Assembly (NCBI GenBank): GCA_001898235.1
Contig: MKTN01000056.1
Span: forward strand, 1-44,243
DNA from: Gammaproteobacteria bacterium 39-13
Lineage (GTDB): Bacteria; Pseudomonadota; Gammaproteobacteria; Berkiellales; Berkiellaceae
Direction: 5' to 3'
DNA: 44,243 bases
Shown here: positions 17,152-24,694 of the stretch, one piece after another
How the letters are laid out: every line of letters starts with the position of its first letter
Numbering within the stretch: the stretch's first letter is position 1
Made by a program: the position numbers and the translations under genes
The notes under the pieces: model-generated
Database searches by the model: none
Seen by the model: only the letters and a program-made list of their open reading frames with translations
What the model was told of the DNA's origin: nothing

Positions 17152-17341
17152 TAGTCACAGCACATGAATTTTCGGGTAGGCGCCGAGCCACGAGCAATCC
17201 GTCTACGCCTAAAGGCTACGACGTGACCACATTACTAAGACCCGCCGAAGCATTTGCGAAGGCGGGCCGGAGTGTACATAAAAGTACATGAGGATTGCGA
17301 GATGGCGATGGCCCCCCCTAAAAATTCATGTGCGAGGACTA
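17152..17341. mobile_element. MITE-like element with 13-bp perfect terminal inverted repeats
   Basis: GCACATGAATTTT (17160-17172) and AAAATTCATGTGC (17321-17333) are perfect inverted repeats. The match extends outward after three bases by TAGTC (17152-17156) and GACTA (17337-17341). Inside are a CCCGCC/GGCGGG stem (17241-17266) and TGTAC/GTACA (17273-17288). The block codes for nothing obvious. A degenerate copy of the interior occurs at 26473-26576. The element ends 23 bp before the start of the methyltransferase-LuxR gene and may influence its expression. No transposase is present. Confidence 0.72.
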
Positions 17342-17364
17342 CAACTTATACGAGTTAACTGCCT

Positions 17365-18384
17365 ATGAGCTTGCTTCATCAACCTCTAACCCATTGGGGC
17401 ACAAGTTTTGCCAAGAAGTTTGATCTTACTCATTGCAACACCATCTTGGATGTTGGTTGTCGCCAAGGACATATTACTGCTGAACTTGCTAAACATTATC
17501 ACCAGCAACGTTTTGTTGGGCTAGATAATCAAGTAGAAGCGATTGCAAAAGCTACTGAGAAAAAGCTAACCAACTTGGATTTTGAAGTAGGTGATGCTCT
17601 CAGCTTTCCTTATCATCATGATTTTGATGCCGTCGTTAGTTTTAATTGTCTGCTTTGGATTAAAGATAAACAAAAAGCATTACACCATATTTATCAAGCA
17701 CTTAAACCTGGCGGTAAAGCGTTTTTACAGTTGTTCGTGTTGCATGGAAGACCCAAAAATGACCGTTTTCTTTACCAAACAGCGTTTTCCGATAACTGGC
17801 AGTCTTATTTTAGAAACTTTTCTATAGATTATTATGAAATCACCTTAGCTGAATTGAATGCACTGTTACAGAATGAAGGGTTTATTATTCACCGTATGGA
17901 ATTTGCGCAATATGAAACGCAGTTTGATAATAGCGAATTCATGCGTGAATGGATGGGAAGTTGGGCTTCTCATAAAAATGCAGTTCCCCTTAAGAAACGC
18001 ACACATTTTATGCAAGCGACCATAGATGCTTATCTTGAATATTATCAACACAAAAAAGACAAGCCTTTTCCATATTATGAATATTTATTGGAAGTCATTT
18101 GTGAAAAACCGGATTTACACACCTCTTCCAGGCCATTAACTTATCAATATACCGATTTTAGCTTTACCTCTCGTGAAGCATTTGTGCTAAAGCACTTTCT
18201 TTTAGGCAAAACGGCAAAAGAAATTGCGCTTCATTCAGACATTTCCGCTAAAACTGTTGAATTTCATCTTGCCAAAATCAAAGAAAAACTCCATTGTCAC
18301 CGTCGTTCTGAAATTTACCAAGCGGCTGTTCGTCATGGTTTCATTAATCTTATTTTTGACAACAAACTAGAAGAAAAGAGATAA
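17365..18384 (+). CDS. SAM-dependent methyltransferase fused to a LuxR-type HTH
   Basis: 339 residues. Residues 27-120 are a class I methyltransferase fold: motif I is ILDVGCRQGHITAELA (27-42), followed by VGLDN, the VGDALSFP acidic region, and LKPGGKAFLQLF. The pattern VSFNCLLWIKDKQKALHHIYQALKPGG and the following W-x-x-YF recall insect juvenile-hormone-acid methyltransferases and related small carboxyl methyltransferases. Residues 265-327 are a canonical LuxR/FixJ HTH (FTSREAFVLKHFLLGKTAKEIA, then SAKTVEFHLAKIKEKL). The start lacks a strong ribosome site and lies just after the MITE. It may methylate a small acid and act as a transcription factor sensing substrate or SAM; that role is inferred. 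The next gene is a paralogue without the HTH. Confidence 0.85.
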   Translation: MSLLHQPLTHWGTSFAKKFDLTHCNTILDVGCRQGHITAELAKHYHQQRFVGLDNQVEAIAKATEKKLTNLDFEVGDALSFPYHHDFDAVVSFNCLLWIKDKQKALHHIYQALKPGGKAFLQLFVLHGRPKNDRFLYQTAFSDNWQSYFRNFSIDYYEITLAELNALLQNEGFIIHRMEFAQYETQFDNSEFMREWMGSWASHKNAVPLKKRTHFMQATIDAYLEYYQHKKDKPFPYYEYLLEVICEKPDLHTSSRPLTYQYTDFSFTSREAFVLKHFLLGKTAKEIALHSDISAKTVEFHLAKIKEKLHCHRRSEIYQAAVRHGFINLIFDNKLEEKR

Positions 18385-18492
18385 GAAAGCATTTTTATCA
18401 TTAACTCGGCTTCGTTGCTATTAGTAATTTTCCTAGGCGACGTAATTCCTTCTTTCTCCTAAAATGCATTTAGTTTACTTAGGAGCCAAGCA

Positions 18493-19284
18493 ATGAAGTC
18501 CCCATATGATCCACAAACGTTGTTTTTAACCCATTATCATGTTGTGCTAAAGCTCGCTGCGCAGTTTATACCACAAATAACTTTTTATCCTGAAGAAAAG
18601 ATCCTCGATGTTGGATGTAGAAACGGAAAAATTACAGGATTACTGGCGCATCTTAATCCAGATAGCACAATTAGTGCTCTCACAACATCGAACATCTTCT
18701 TAAATGCGATTAAGCAAGATCCCACTTTACAAACTTTGAGTAAAGTTCATTTTGAACAAGCTGATGTTACTGAATTCAATTATAAAGAAAAATATGACAA
18801 GGTCGTTTCATTTTCTTGCTTAACCTGGTATGAAAACAAAGAGAAAATTGTTTCTAATATTTATCAATCTCTTAAACCCGGCGCAAAAGCTTATCTTCAA
18901 TTCTTTGTTGATCATGGGCAAGATTGGTTTGACGCTTGTATATTTGCTATTGCAGCTAAGCCAGAATGGAAATCCTATTTCCAGCAATTTAAAAAGAAAG
19001 TAGATCATATTAAGCCTGGCGCTTTTCTCTCTCAAGCAGAAAAAATAGGATTTGTGATCCAACAAAGCAATCTTCCTAAACGCCAGGTGCTTTTACCAAA
19101 TGAGCAATATTTTAAACATTGGTTAATCACTTGGAGCTCACATTTTTCTTATCTTCCGCCAGAAAAGGTAGATGCTTTTTTTGATGAGGTGGTTGAATAT
19201 TATATTTACCAACACCCTAAAGATAATCTTGGTAGGATTACTTATGAAGATTATTTCTTTGAGGTTGTATTGTTAAAGCCATAA
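18493..19284 (+). CDS. SAM-dependent methyltransferase (JHAMT-like), paralogue without HTH
   Basis: 263 residues with ribosome site TTAGGAG before the ATG. Motif I is ILDVGCRNGKITGLLA (37-52), then VHFEQADVTEF, VVSFSCLTWYENKEKIVSNIYQSLKPGAKAYLQFF, and a long C-terminal part with a W-x-x-YF motif matching the preceding gene. The two share the methyltransferase core and the substrate-side region through YY-x-Y-x-x-x-K and Y-E-[DE]-Y, so they are tandem paralogues. This copy ends where the LuxR HTH of the first begins. The gap is 108 bp and cotranscription is plausible. The substrate is unknown. Resemblance to juvenile-hormone-acid methyltransferases of arthropods is by motif only. Confidence 0.85.
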   Translation: MKSPYDPQTLFLTHYHVVLKLAAQFIPQITFYPEEKILDVGCRNGKITGLLAHLNPDSTISALTTSNIFLNAIKQDPTLQTLSKVHFEQADVTEFNYKEKYDKVVSFSCLTWYENKEKIVSNIYQSLKPGAKAYLQFFVDHGQDWFDACIFAIAAKPEWKSYFQQFKKKVDHIKPGAFLSQAEKIGFVIQQSNLPKRQVLLPNEQYFKHWLITWSSHFSYLPPEKVDAFFDEVVEYYIYQHPKDNLGRITYEDYFFEVVLLKP

Positions 19285-19314
19285 GACTCTTCTTTCTTTT
19301 ATGTGGCTTTAATT

Positions 19315-19411
19315 GTTGGGCCTTACGGCTCAACCTACGCTTGCTACAGCGCTCATGTGAGCGTAGCGAACAAATATCCCTCTTTGTAAAGAGGGAGGCG
19401 CTTGCAAGCGC
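19315..19411. repeat. Cluster of intergenic palindromes
   Basis: Four hairpins in about 100 bp: GTTGGGCC/GGCTCAAC (19315-19334, one G-U pair), CGCTCA/TGAGCG (19350-19363), CCCTCTTT/AAAGAGGG (19378-19395) and the 14-bp perfect palindrome GCGCTTGCAAGCGC (19398-19411). The first resembles widespread proteobacterial intergenic repeats that end in CAACCTACG. The first hairpin may also terminate the methyltransferase transcript. Confidence 0.6.
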
Positions 19412-19518
19412 AGGAGGATTTTTGTGAGTACACGAAAAAATTTTCCACTGTCGCTGAGAGCCTTTTTCCTTCAATTATGCTAGGATGATTAAACTCCCTG
19501 CATTTACTAAAACATCTT

Positions 19519-20139
19519 ATGTTAACATTATTTCTAAAAGGTCTGTTAATTGGCTTTTCCATCGCAGCGCCGGTAGGTCCAATCGGTATTTTATGTATCA
19601 ATAGAACCTTAGCAAGCGGCATGCTTGCCGGACTTACCTCAGGACTAGGTGCAGCTGTTGCTGATGCATTTTACGGTTGTGTTGCTGGATTTGGATTAGC
19701 CTCCGTCTCTACTTTCCTACTTTCTCAAAAAACGCTGATCCAACTTATTGGCGGGATTTTCCTCATCTATCTCGGTATAAAAACCTTTCACACACACACT
19801 CAACATACGGCGATAAAAGATAAAGCCAATACTTTGTGGAAAGATTTCACTTCTACCCTTTTTCTTACAATTACCAATCCCATGACCATCATTTCTTTTA
19901 TGGCTATTTATGCAAGCTTAGGTATTGTGGAAAGTGGAGCACGCTATCAAGAAGCTATCCTGATTGTTATTGGTGTTTTTATCGGCTCATTACTATGGTG
20001 GGGCGTACTTAGTACAGGCGTTCATATCATCAGGCATAAACTCAGCGAACAATTCCTCATCTGGATTAATCGCTTCAGCGCAATGATATTATCCGGATTC
20101 GGTCTTTTTGCATTTTTAAGTGCCATCATTACAAAATAA
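19519..20139 (+). CDS. LysE/RhtB family amino-acid exporter
   Basis: 206 residues with six hydrophobic helices. The N-terminal signature GFSIAAPVGPIGILCINRTL is diagnostic for LysE/RhtB translocators, and the later TITNPMTIISF matches the conserved Asn-Pro of the fourth helix. Members export amino acids or their derivatives across the inner membrane using the proton gradient. Length is typical. There is no strong ribosome site before the ATG, though the start agrees with the family N terminus. It is followed by a strong hairpin shared with the convergent gene. The substrate cannot be told. Confidence 0.92.
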   Translation: MLTLFLKGLLIGFSIAAPVGPIGILCINRTLASGMLAGLTSGLGAAVADAFYGCVAGFGLASVSTFLLSQKTLIQLIGGIFLIYLGIKTFHTHTQHTAIKDKANTLWKDFTSTLFLTITNPMTIISFMAIYASLGIVESGARYQEAILIVIGVFIGSLLWWGVLSTGVHIIRHKLSEQFLIWINRFSAMILSGFGLFAFLSAIITK

Positions 20140-20158
20140 GGGGCTTTTGCCCCTTATT
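20135..20158. terminator. Bidirectional terminator hairpin
   Basis: A perfect 10-bp stem (AATAAGGGGC / GCCCCTTATT) with a TTTT loop overlaps the stop codon of the LysE-type gene and lies between convergent genes. Confidence 0.8.
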
Positions 20159-20173
20159 CATCATGCTTGATTT

Positions 20174-20452
20174 TTATCTTCTTCTGGGCCGAGTGCAGCT
20201 GTAAGCAACTGCAGCCGTCACAGCTGCTGCTGTAAGAGTCACTGGCAGTGCATATTGATTAAACAATACACGAGGGCATTCTTTTAATGCATCTTGGCAA
20301 AGATTATAAGCAGCTTGTTCTATTCCATTTTCAAAACATTGCGATACGCCTTGCAGCGTGCAATTGAGCTGCTGCATTAAAATACTGGGGCAGTCTTGAA
20401 TAGCCTTATTACATGCTAGTTCCGCAAGTTTTTGCCCAAATGCTTCTAACAT
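20174..20452 (-). CDS. Small Cys-containing protein with C-terminal membrane segment
   Basis: 92 residues from the ATG at 20452, which has a near-perfect ribosome site (AAGGAGG). A longer reading frame upstream to 20548 lacks one. The protein has six or seven cysteines in two similar helical segments (LACNKAIQDCPSILMQQLNC and AYNLCQDALKECPRVLFNQ), which suggests a two-repeat helical hairpin. It ends with a hydrophobic helix (LPVTLTAAAVTAAVAYSC) and a basic tail, RPRRR. That is the layout of a tail-anchored membrane protein. No family is recognised. It converges on the LysE-type gene. Confidence 0.75.
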   Translation of the reverse strand: MLEAFGQKLAELACNKAIQDCPSILMQQLNCTLQGVSQCFENGIEQAAYNLCQDALKECPRVLFNQYALPVTLTAAAVTAAVAYSCTRPRRR

Positions 20453-20768
20453 TTTAACCTCCTTGGTCATCACGAAATCAAAAAAAACGCTTGTTTTATA
20501 ACGGATGAAAAAAATAAATGCAAACCTTAAATCTCGATTTTTCATCAAACAAATTTTTTAGTTGCGATTATGCAATTCTATTCATTAAAGATTATGACGT
20601 TTCTTTTTTAAAAAAAATTTAATCTTTTTAAGCACACCGTTTATCGGAAAACCCGACACAAAATTTGTCAAAACCCTAACAAATATCAATAATTCTGCTT
20701 TCTTTAATAACCAATAAAAAGTTATTTATTTAGCTTATTATTGGTACGACCTGACTCAGGGGAATATC
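20453..20768. other. Divergent intergenic region
   Basis: About 315 bases between the small Cys protein and the 550-residue coiled-coil gene. It is AT-rich with A/T tracts at 20608-20640 and has no convincing gene. AGGGGAATATC just before the ATG at 20769 is the ribosome site of the plus-strand gene. Confidence 0.5.
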
Positions 20769-22421
20769 ATGGTAACAAGAGCAAAAACAGTTAAAGCACC
20801 TTCTAATGAGGGCACCCATCCAATACTCGCATTCAATGAAGAAGGGCAAATTGATGTGTTCTTATTTAATGATACCTCTGCAATGGCAAAAGGATTGGGA
20901 TTAGATGTCAGTGTACAGATCCCTCTCTCGGATTTAGCAAACGCTAATATGCTTTACCATATTTCACAGGAACTCAAACTAACACCTGGTGAAGAAACCG
21001 AAGATGATAAACAAATCATTGATTCTTTAACCAAAAAAATAAGTGATAACATTACGAATAAAGATGAGATCGTTGCTGAAATTATCGCTTCTTGGAATAC
21101 AGTTGCCTCGCAAAATATTTCTCAACAATATTCAAACTTTAAGCTCACCCCCCATAAAACAAGATTAGCTTTTCAAGGTGCCTATGAACTTACCTTACGT
21201 GAATATGTTACTGGCTATATCACTAAAGCAAATCAACAACAAAAAATGCCGGACTGGATTTTAACTCAAGCAGCTGAAATATTAGAAAGTACTCGAGATG
21301 GGCGCGCTTTTTCCACATGTCGTTATGAACGAATGAATGCCCTTCTTCGTTTCGCCGAAGAATGCAAAAAAGATATCGAAAGTAGCAGAGGTACTATTGA
21401 CGCTATTAAATCAAACTTAGAAAGAGAAAATGGGAAATGGTTTACTACCATACAAGGGTTAATTGGATTTGAAATTGAAATGGCGATTGAAGAAGCCAAA
21501 GAAGCAGAACAAGCGCAAACTAAACCAATAGAAGCGGTTGCAGCTCAAGCTAAATTGGAAAAAATCCGCACAACATTAAAATGCTTACTCAATAACGACT
21601 ACACCCTCATCCCCAAAGATGAAGCAATAGAAGGCTTATTTGAACAAGCCATTAAGCTTTCACTTAATCCGCTCTCAGAGGATTTTTATAATAAACTTGG
21701 AGAAGAAAAGCCTTCTGCAGAAGATATTTTGCATGCCATTAAATATGTCATTCGAAAAACGCTTAAAGAACAAAAATTTTCCCTAGATCCAGCAACCAAA
21801 GCTGTCGATCCTATTCTTGCACTTGCAGATTCTACTAAAGAAGATGATGCCGAGAATTTAGTAACGCAATTATTAGACGAGCAGAATGAATTTCCATTAG
21901 GGCTATTAAAATCCATCTTGCATAGAACCAAAAATGAAACCATAAGAGAGATAGTCTCTAGTATGATAGAGAGCCAACCATCATTAGCTAGCCTCCCCCC
22001 TGTTCCTGTAGTCTCTTCACCAGTCAAGCAAGAAATTGATCTGCTCAAACTTGCTGATTCACGAAAAGAAAATGACGAAGAAAGTTTGTTATCGCAATTA
22101 TTAGATGAAAGAAATAACTTTTCAAACGCTACGCTAAAAGCTATTCATACACGAACCACCAATCCAGCTATCTTCGATGTAGTGGCGTCCATGTTGGCTA
22201 GCTCTGGCGAAGAAGGTAGTGCATCATTTCATATTCCTGTGCCACCAAAAATGAGCCCTCTCACGACTCACTATGATCATCATCGTAAGCGTAAAACTAC
22301 GGAAAAAGAAGAAGAAACGCTAACGACAACAACTTCATCTGAAGATTTAGTAAGCGATCGCAAAAAAGAAGAGAATGAGAAGAGATCTGGAAAGAAAAAA
22401 GTGGTTATAACACTAGTTTAG
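20769..22421 (+). CDS. Helical protein with internal tandem repeat and basic C-terminal tail (putative effector)
   Basis: 550 residues, start ATG with AGGGGAA upstream. It is mostly helical and Glu/Lys-rich, with no signal peptide or membrane segment. Two similar segments of about 55 residues start near 345 and 423 (ILALADSTKEDDAENLVTQLLDEQ and LLKLADSRKENDEESLLSQLLDER), each ending in a Thr-rich I-[RF]-[ED]-[IV]-V-x-SM motif, so the protein contains a duplicated module. The last 45 residues have basic clusters (HHRKRKTTEK, RSGKKKVV) that resemble nuclear localisation signals, and Glu clusters like Dot/Icm secretion signals. No known family is recognised. A host-directed protein is inferred from composition only. 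Confidence 0.72.
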   Translation: MVTRAKTVKAPSNEGTHPILAFNEEGQIDVFLFNDTSAMAKGLGLDVSVQIPLSDLANANMLYHISQELKLTPGEETEDDKQIIDSLTKKISDNITNKDEIVAEIIASWNTVASQNISQQYSNFKLTPHKTRLAFQGAYELTLREYVTGYITKANQQQKMPDWILTQAAEILESTRDGRAFSTCRYERMNALLRFAEECKKDIESSRGTIDAIKSNLERENGKWFTTIQGLIGFEIEMAIEEAKEAEQAQTKPIEAVAAQAKLEKIRTTLKCLLNNDYTLIPKDEAIEGLFEQAIKLSLNPLSEDFYNKLGEEKPSAEDILHAIKYVIRKTLKEQKFSLDPATKAVDPILALADSTKEDDAENLVTQLLDEQNEFPLGLLKSILHRTKNETIREIVSSMIESQPSLASLPPVPVVSSPVKQEIDLLKLADSRKENDEESLLSQLLDERNNFSNATLKAIHTRTTNPAIFDVVASMLASSGEEGSASFHIPVPPKMSPLTTHYDHHRKRKTTEKEEETLTTTTSSEDLVSDRKKEENEKRSGKKKVVITLV

Positions 22422-22427
22422 AAAAAT

Positions 22428-22451
22428 CCCCCTCACCAATGGGTGAGGGGG
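22428..22451. terminator. Bidirectional terminator hairpin
   Basis: A 10-bp GC-rich stem (CCCCCTCACC / GGTGAGGGGG) with a 4-base loop sits in the 40-bp gap between convergent stops at 22421 and 22462. Confidence 0.82.
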
Positions 22452-22461
22452 TGCTTGAATT

Positions 22462-23532
22462 TTAGGTTTTTTCTAAAATTTGGATCCGTTTTGTAAATTC
22501 ATTAAAATCGGTGCCTGCTGAAGAGAGGTTTTGATTGGTAACAAATTTAATGTAAAAAGCTTTATCTGCTACAAACATGCTCATAATAACAATATTGTAG
22601 TTGTCTAAAGAAGCAATACCTTTAGCATATTCATACCCTCTCCAAGATCCTTTGCTCAAAAGCGGTTCATTAATCTTGTAGCCAGCAAATTGCTCTTTAA
22701 CAAATTCCTGAATATAGATCTCTTTTTCCTCAGGCGTAAAATTGACAAATTTTTTGTCAGCCTTTTGGTAATCAACAGCGCCTAATTCATAGATAGCGTT
22801 TTTATCTACGCAAAGCTGGGCAATATCAATATCTATTTTCTCATCAGTATGCTGAATAAGCTCATGATATTCATCGGGTGCATACAAGGATAAAAGTGAA
22901 ACGTTGATTTTTGGCAACAAATATTCTCTATACTCTTCTTTCCATTCTGGTGTTAAGAGAATTTTAAGACGTTCATAACTACCTTTGATCCCAATCAGAT
23001 TCTCTTCAATCAGTTCAGGGGTAATATAAAATTTACCTGCACCTAGATCTAAAGAAGATCTGGTTGCTGATGCAGTAATAATTTTTTCTGAGTTTTCGAT
23101 AATAACTTGAGGGGAAAAATATTGGGACTTATGTTTTTCTAGTTTATCTTTTAAAGTGAAATAGTCTTTATCTTTTTCAATTTTTTTGGCGAAATAGCTT
23201 TCTTTTGCGCTTTTCCAGGTTTGAGCCTGAAAGTCTTTTAAAACATTTAATGTGTTTTGAATATCATCAACAATCTTTTTTCTTTGTTCTTCATCATATT
23301 TTTGCTTCATCCGCTCCCAAAACGCATAATGCAGTTCTTTGGTAATGTACCCACCTGTTTCGTTCACGGTTGCAAAAAATTCAGTCTCATCAGGAACAGT
23401 CGTAGGTGCTTTTTCACCTTGCTGAACCTTTGCTTGTGTTTCTTGCGGCTCATCTGCGCAAACAGAAGCGCTACCTAACACGCTGATACATAATAGAGAA
23501 AATAAAACTTTCGCTTTTAAAGAATTTAGCAT
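22462..23532 (-). CDS. Secreted hypothetical protein
   Basis: 356 residues with a clear signal peptide (LKAKVLFSLLCISVLGSASVCA, cleavage near residue 26). The mature part is helical and charged (WERMKQKYDEEQRKKIVDDIQNTLNVLKDF), with a C-terminal mixed domain that includes SKGSWRGYEYAKGIASLDNYNIVIMSMFVADKAFYI. That domain resembles the globular ends of small bacterial exported proteins but matches no family I know. It is probably periplasmic or secreted by the Sec route. No ribosome site is obvious upstream; the start is set by the signal peptide. A palindrome at 23591-23607 lies in its promoter region. Confidence 0.78.
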   Translation of the reverse strand: MLNSLKAKVLFSLLCISVLGSASVCADEPQETQAKVQQGEKAPTTVPDETEFFATVNETGGYITKELHYAFWERMKQKYDEEQRKKIVDDIQNTLNVLKDFQAQTWKSAKESYFAKKIEKDKDYFTLKDKLEKHKSQYFSPQVIIENSEKIITASATRSSLDLGAGKFYITPELIEENLIGIKGSYERLKILLTPEWKEEYREYLLPKINVSLLSLYAPDEYHELIQHTDEKIDIDIAQLCVDKNAIYELGAVDYQKADKKFVNFTPEEKEIYIQEFVKEQFAGYKINEPLLSKGSWRGYEYAKGIASLDNYNIVIMSMFVADKAFYIKFVTNQNLSSAGTDFNEFTKRIQILEKT

Positions 23533-23590
23533 GGTGATGTTACACGCGTTTTAAAGGGTTAAAGAGCAAACAATTTAAAGTCAAATTTCT

Positions 23591-23607
23591 ACCATATGAT
23601 ATATGGT
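23591..23607. promoter_or_regulatory. Perfect palindrome, possible operator
   Basis: ACCATAT-GAT-ATATGGT, a 7-bp inverted repeat with 3-bp spacing, lies 59 bp upstream of the start of the secreted protein gene. Half-site size and spacing fit a dimeric transcription factor, but no regulator is assigned. Confidence 0.4.
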
Positions 23608-23625
23608 TTGCTGATCGCGCGAAAG

Positions 23626-23650
23626 CATTACCTCACCTAATGAGGTAATG
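23626..23650 (-). terminator. Hairpin downstream of the CaaX gene
   Basis: A 10-bp stem (CATTACCTCA / TGAGGTAATG) with a 5-base loop begins about 60 bp after the stop of the minus-strand gene at 23709. It has no U tract, so it could be a terminator or a second operator for the next gene. Confidence 0.45.
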
Positions 23651-23708
23651 TCACCAAGATTTATTTAGAGAAAGCATTTGATAGCCCAGGAAGAGTAATC
23701 CAACTAAA

Positions 23709-24002
23709 TCACAATAATGAACAGCACCCATTGCTTTTCCTGCTGCTTACCTCACCAACTGCTTCAGAGCCTGTGGAAGCTGAAGCTATAGATGCTGTAG
23801 GTTGTGGCATTGTTTCTCTTGGAGTGGTAGCCGTCGTTGAGGCGGTTTGCTGGCGTTTGTATTGATTGTAACCAGGCAAATAAGCCTGGAGCTTATCCAA
23901 AGATGATCTACCATAATTTGGCGAAGCAATCAGTGCGTCTATTCTTGTATAGATTTCAACCAAATCGTCTTCTTGTGATCCTTTAGCCCCACCTGTCGCC
24001 AT
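23709..24002 (-). CDS. Small protein with C-terminal CaaX prenylation motif (putative effector)
   Basis: 97 residues, ATG with AGGGAGAAG upstream. An N-terminal helical part (residues 10-50) is followed by a Thr/Ser/Ala-rich linker and the C-terminal sequence NGCCSLL. The last four residues, CSLL, fit a CaaX box with Leu at the final position, the form preferred by geranylgeranyltransferase I. The adjacent Cys resembles Rab and Rap-type tails. Prenylation machinery is eukaryotic. Legionella effectors such as AnkB exploit it to attach to host membranes, so a host-membrane-anchored effector is likely by analogy. The stop codon (TGA at 23709-23711) was checked directly against the DNA. No catalytic domain is evident. 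Confidence 0.78.
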   Translation of the reverse strand: MATGGAKGSQEDDLVEIYTRIDALIASPNYGRSSLDKLQAYLPGYNQYKRQQTASTTATTPRETMPQPTASIASASTGSEAVGEVSSRKSNGCCSLL

Positions 24003-24158
24003 TACTTCTCCCTGATCATATTAAAAATTCAGAAAGCTGATTATACTCAGCTATTGCAGATCGTCAAATCATCACTTTTAACTTTACTTCTTGATTTTAA
24101 AATGCATTGCTGGCTTAATTTGTGGCTGTTTTTTAGTGTTCAAAAAGAAGGAAAAGTT

Positions 24159-24446
24159 ATGAACCGATGGACAGCAGCGCTTTTTCTCATCATCACGTCA
24201 ACCACGCTCCAAGCTGATGATATATCCGATGAATGCCTTCAATCTATGCAAGGTGTTTATAAATTTTATTATCACGAAATTCTCCCTAAAGGAAATTCTG
24301 CTACCAATCAAAAGTTAGGACCGCAAGAAGCTGAAGAAATGGAAATGGTCATTGGTAGGTTAAAAACGAGTTGTCCAGCAGAAACCATTGCAAAAATGAA
24401 CCAACTTTTGCAAGCAGAAAGTATTCAGCAACAATCTCTTTCTTAA
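24159..24446 (+). CDS. Small periplasmic protein
   Basis: 95 residues from the ATG at 24159 with ribosome site GAAGGAAAAG; a longer upstream frame lacks one. It has a signal peptide (NRWTAALFLIITSTTLQA, cleavage near residue 19) and a mature helical part with two Cys (ECLQSMQ and TSCPAETI) that could form a disulphide. No family is recognised. A short polar tail is Gln/Ser-rich. It is probably periplasmic. Confidence 0.7.
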   Translation: MNRWTAALFLIITSTTLQADDISDECLQSMQGVYKFYYHEILPKGNSATNQKLGPQEAEEMEMVIGRLKTSCPAETIAKMNQLLQAESIQQQSLS

Positions 24447-24471
24447 AAGAATGTTCTGATTAAATGTTGCC

Positions 24472-24500
24472 AAATCTGATGCGCTAGCCGTGTCAGATTT
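24472..24500 (+). terminator. Intrinsic terminator-like hairpin
   Basis: An 8-bp stem (AAATCTGA / TCAGATTT) with a 13-base loop containing a further GC pair begins 26 bp after the stop of the small periplasmic protein gene. The stem ends in a five-T run. Confidence 0.6.
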
Positions 24501-24694
24501 TTCGCTACACGCTCAATACATTTTACCGGCTTCACTCAATTCATTTCATCCATTTAAAAATTAGTTTGGCAACTAATATTATTTCTCTACCGTTTATCTG
24601 CTAAAAAAAGACAATTATCATTTGAATGATTGCTCGACCTACATTGACTCGTTAGTATCAGGAACATTTTAAAAATTTATAAGTGGTGGTTCCC

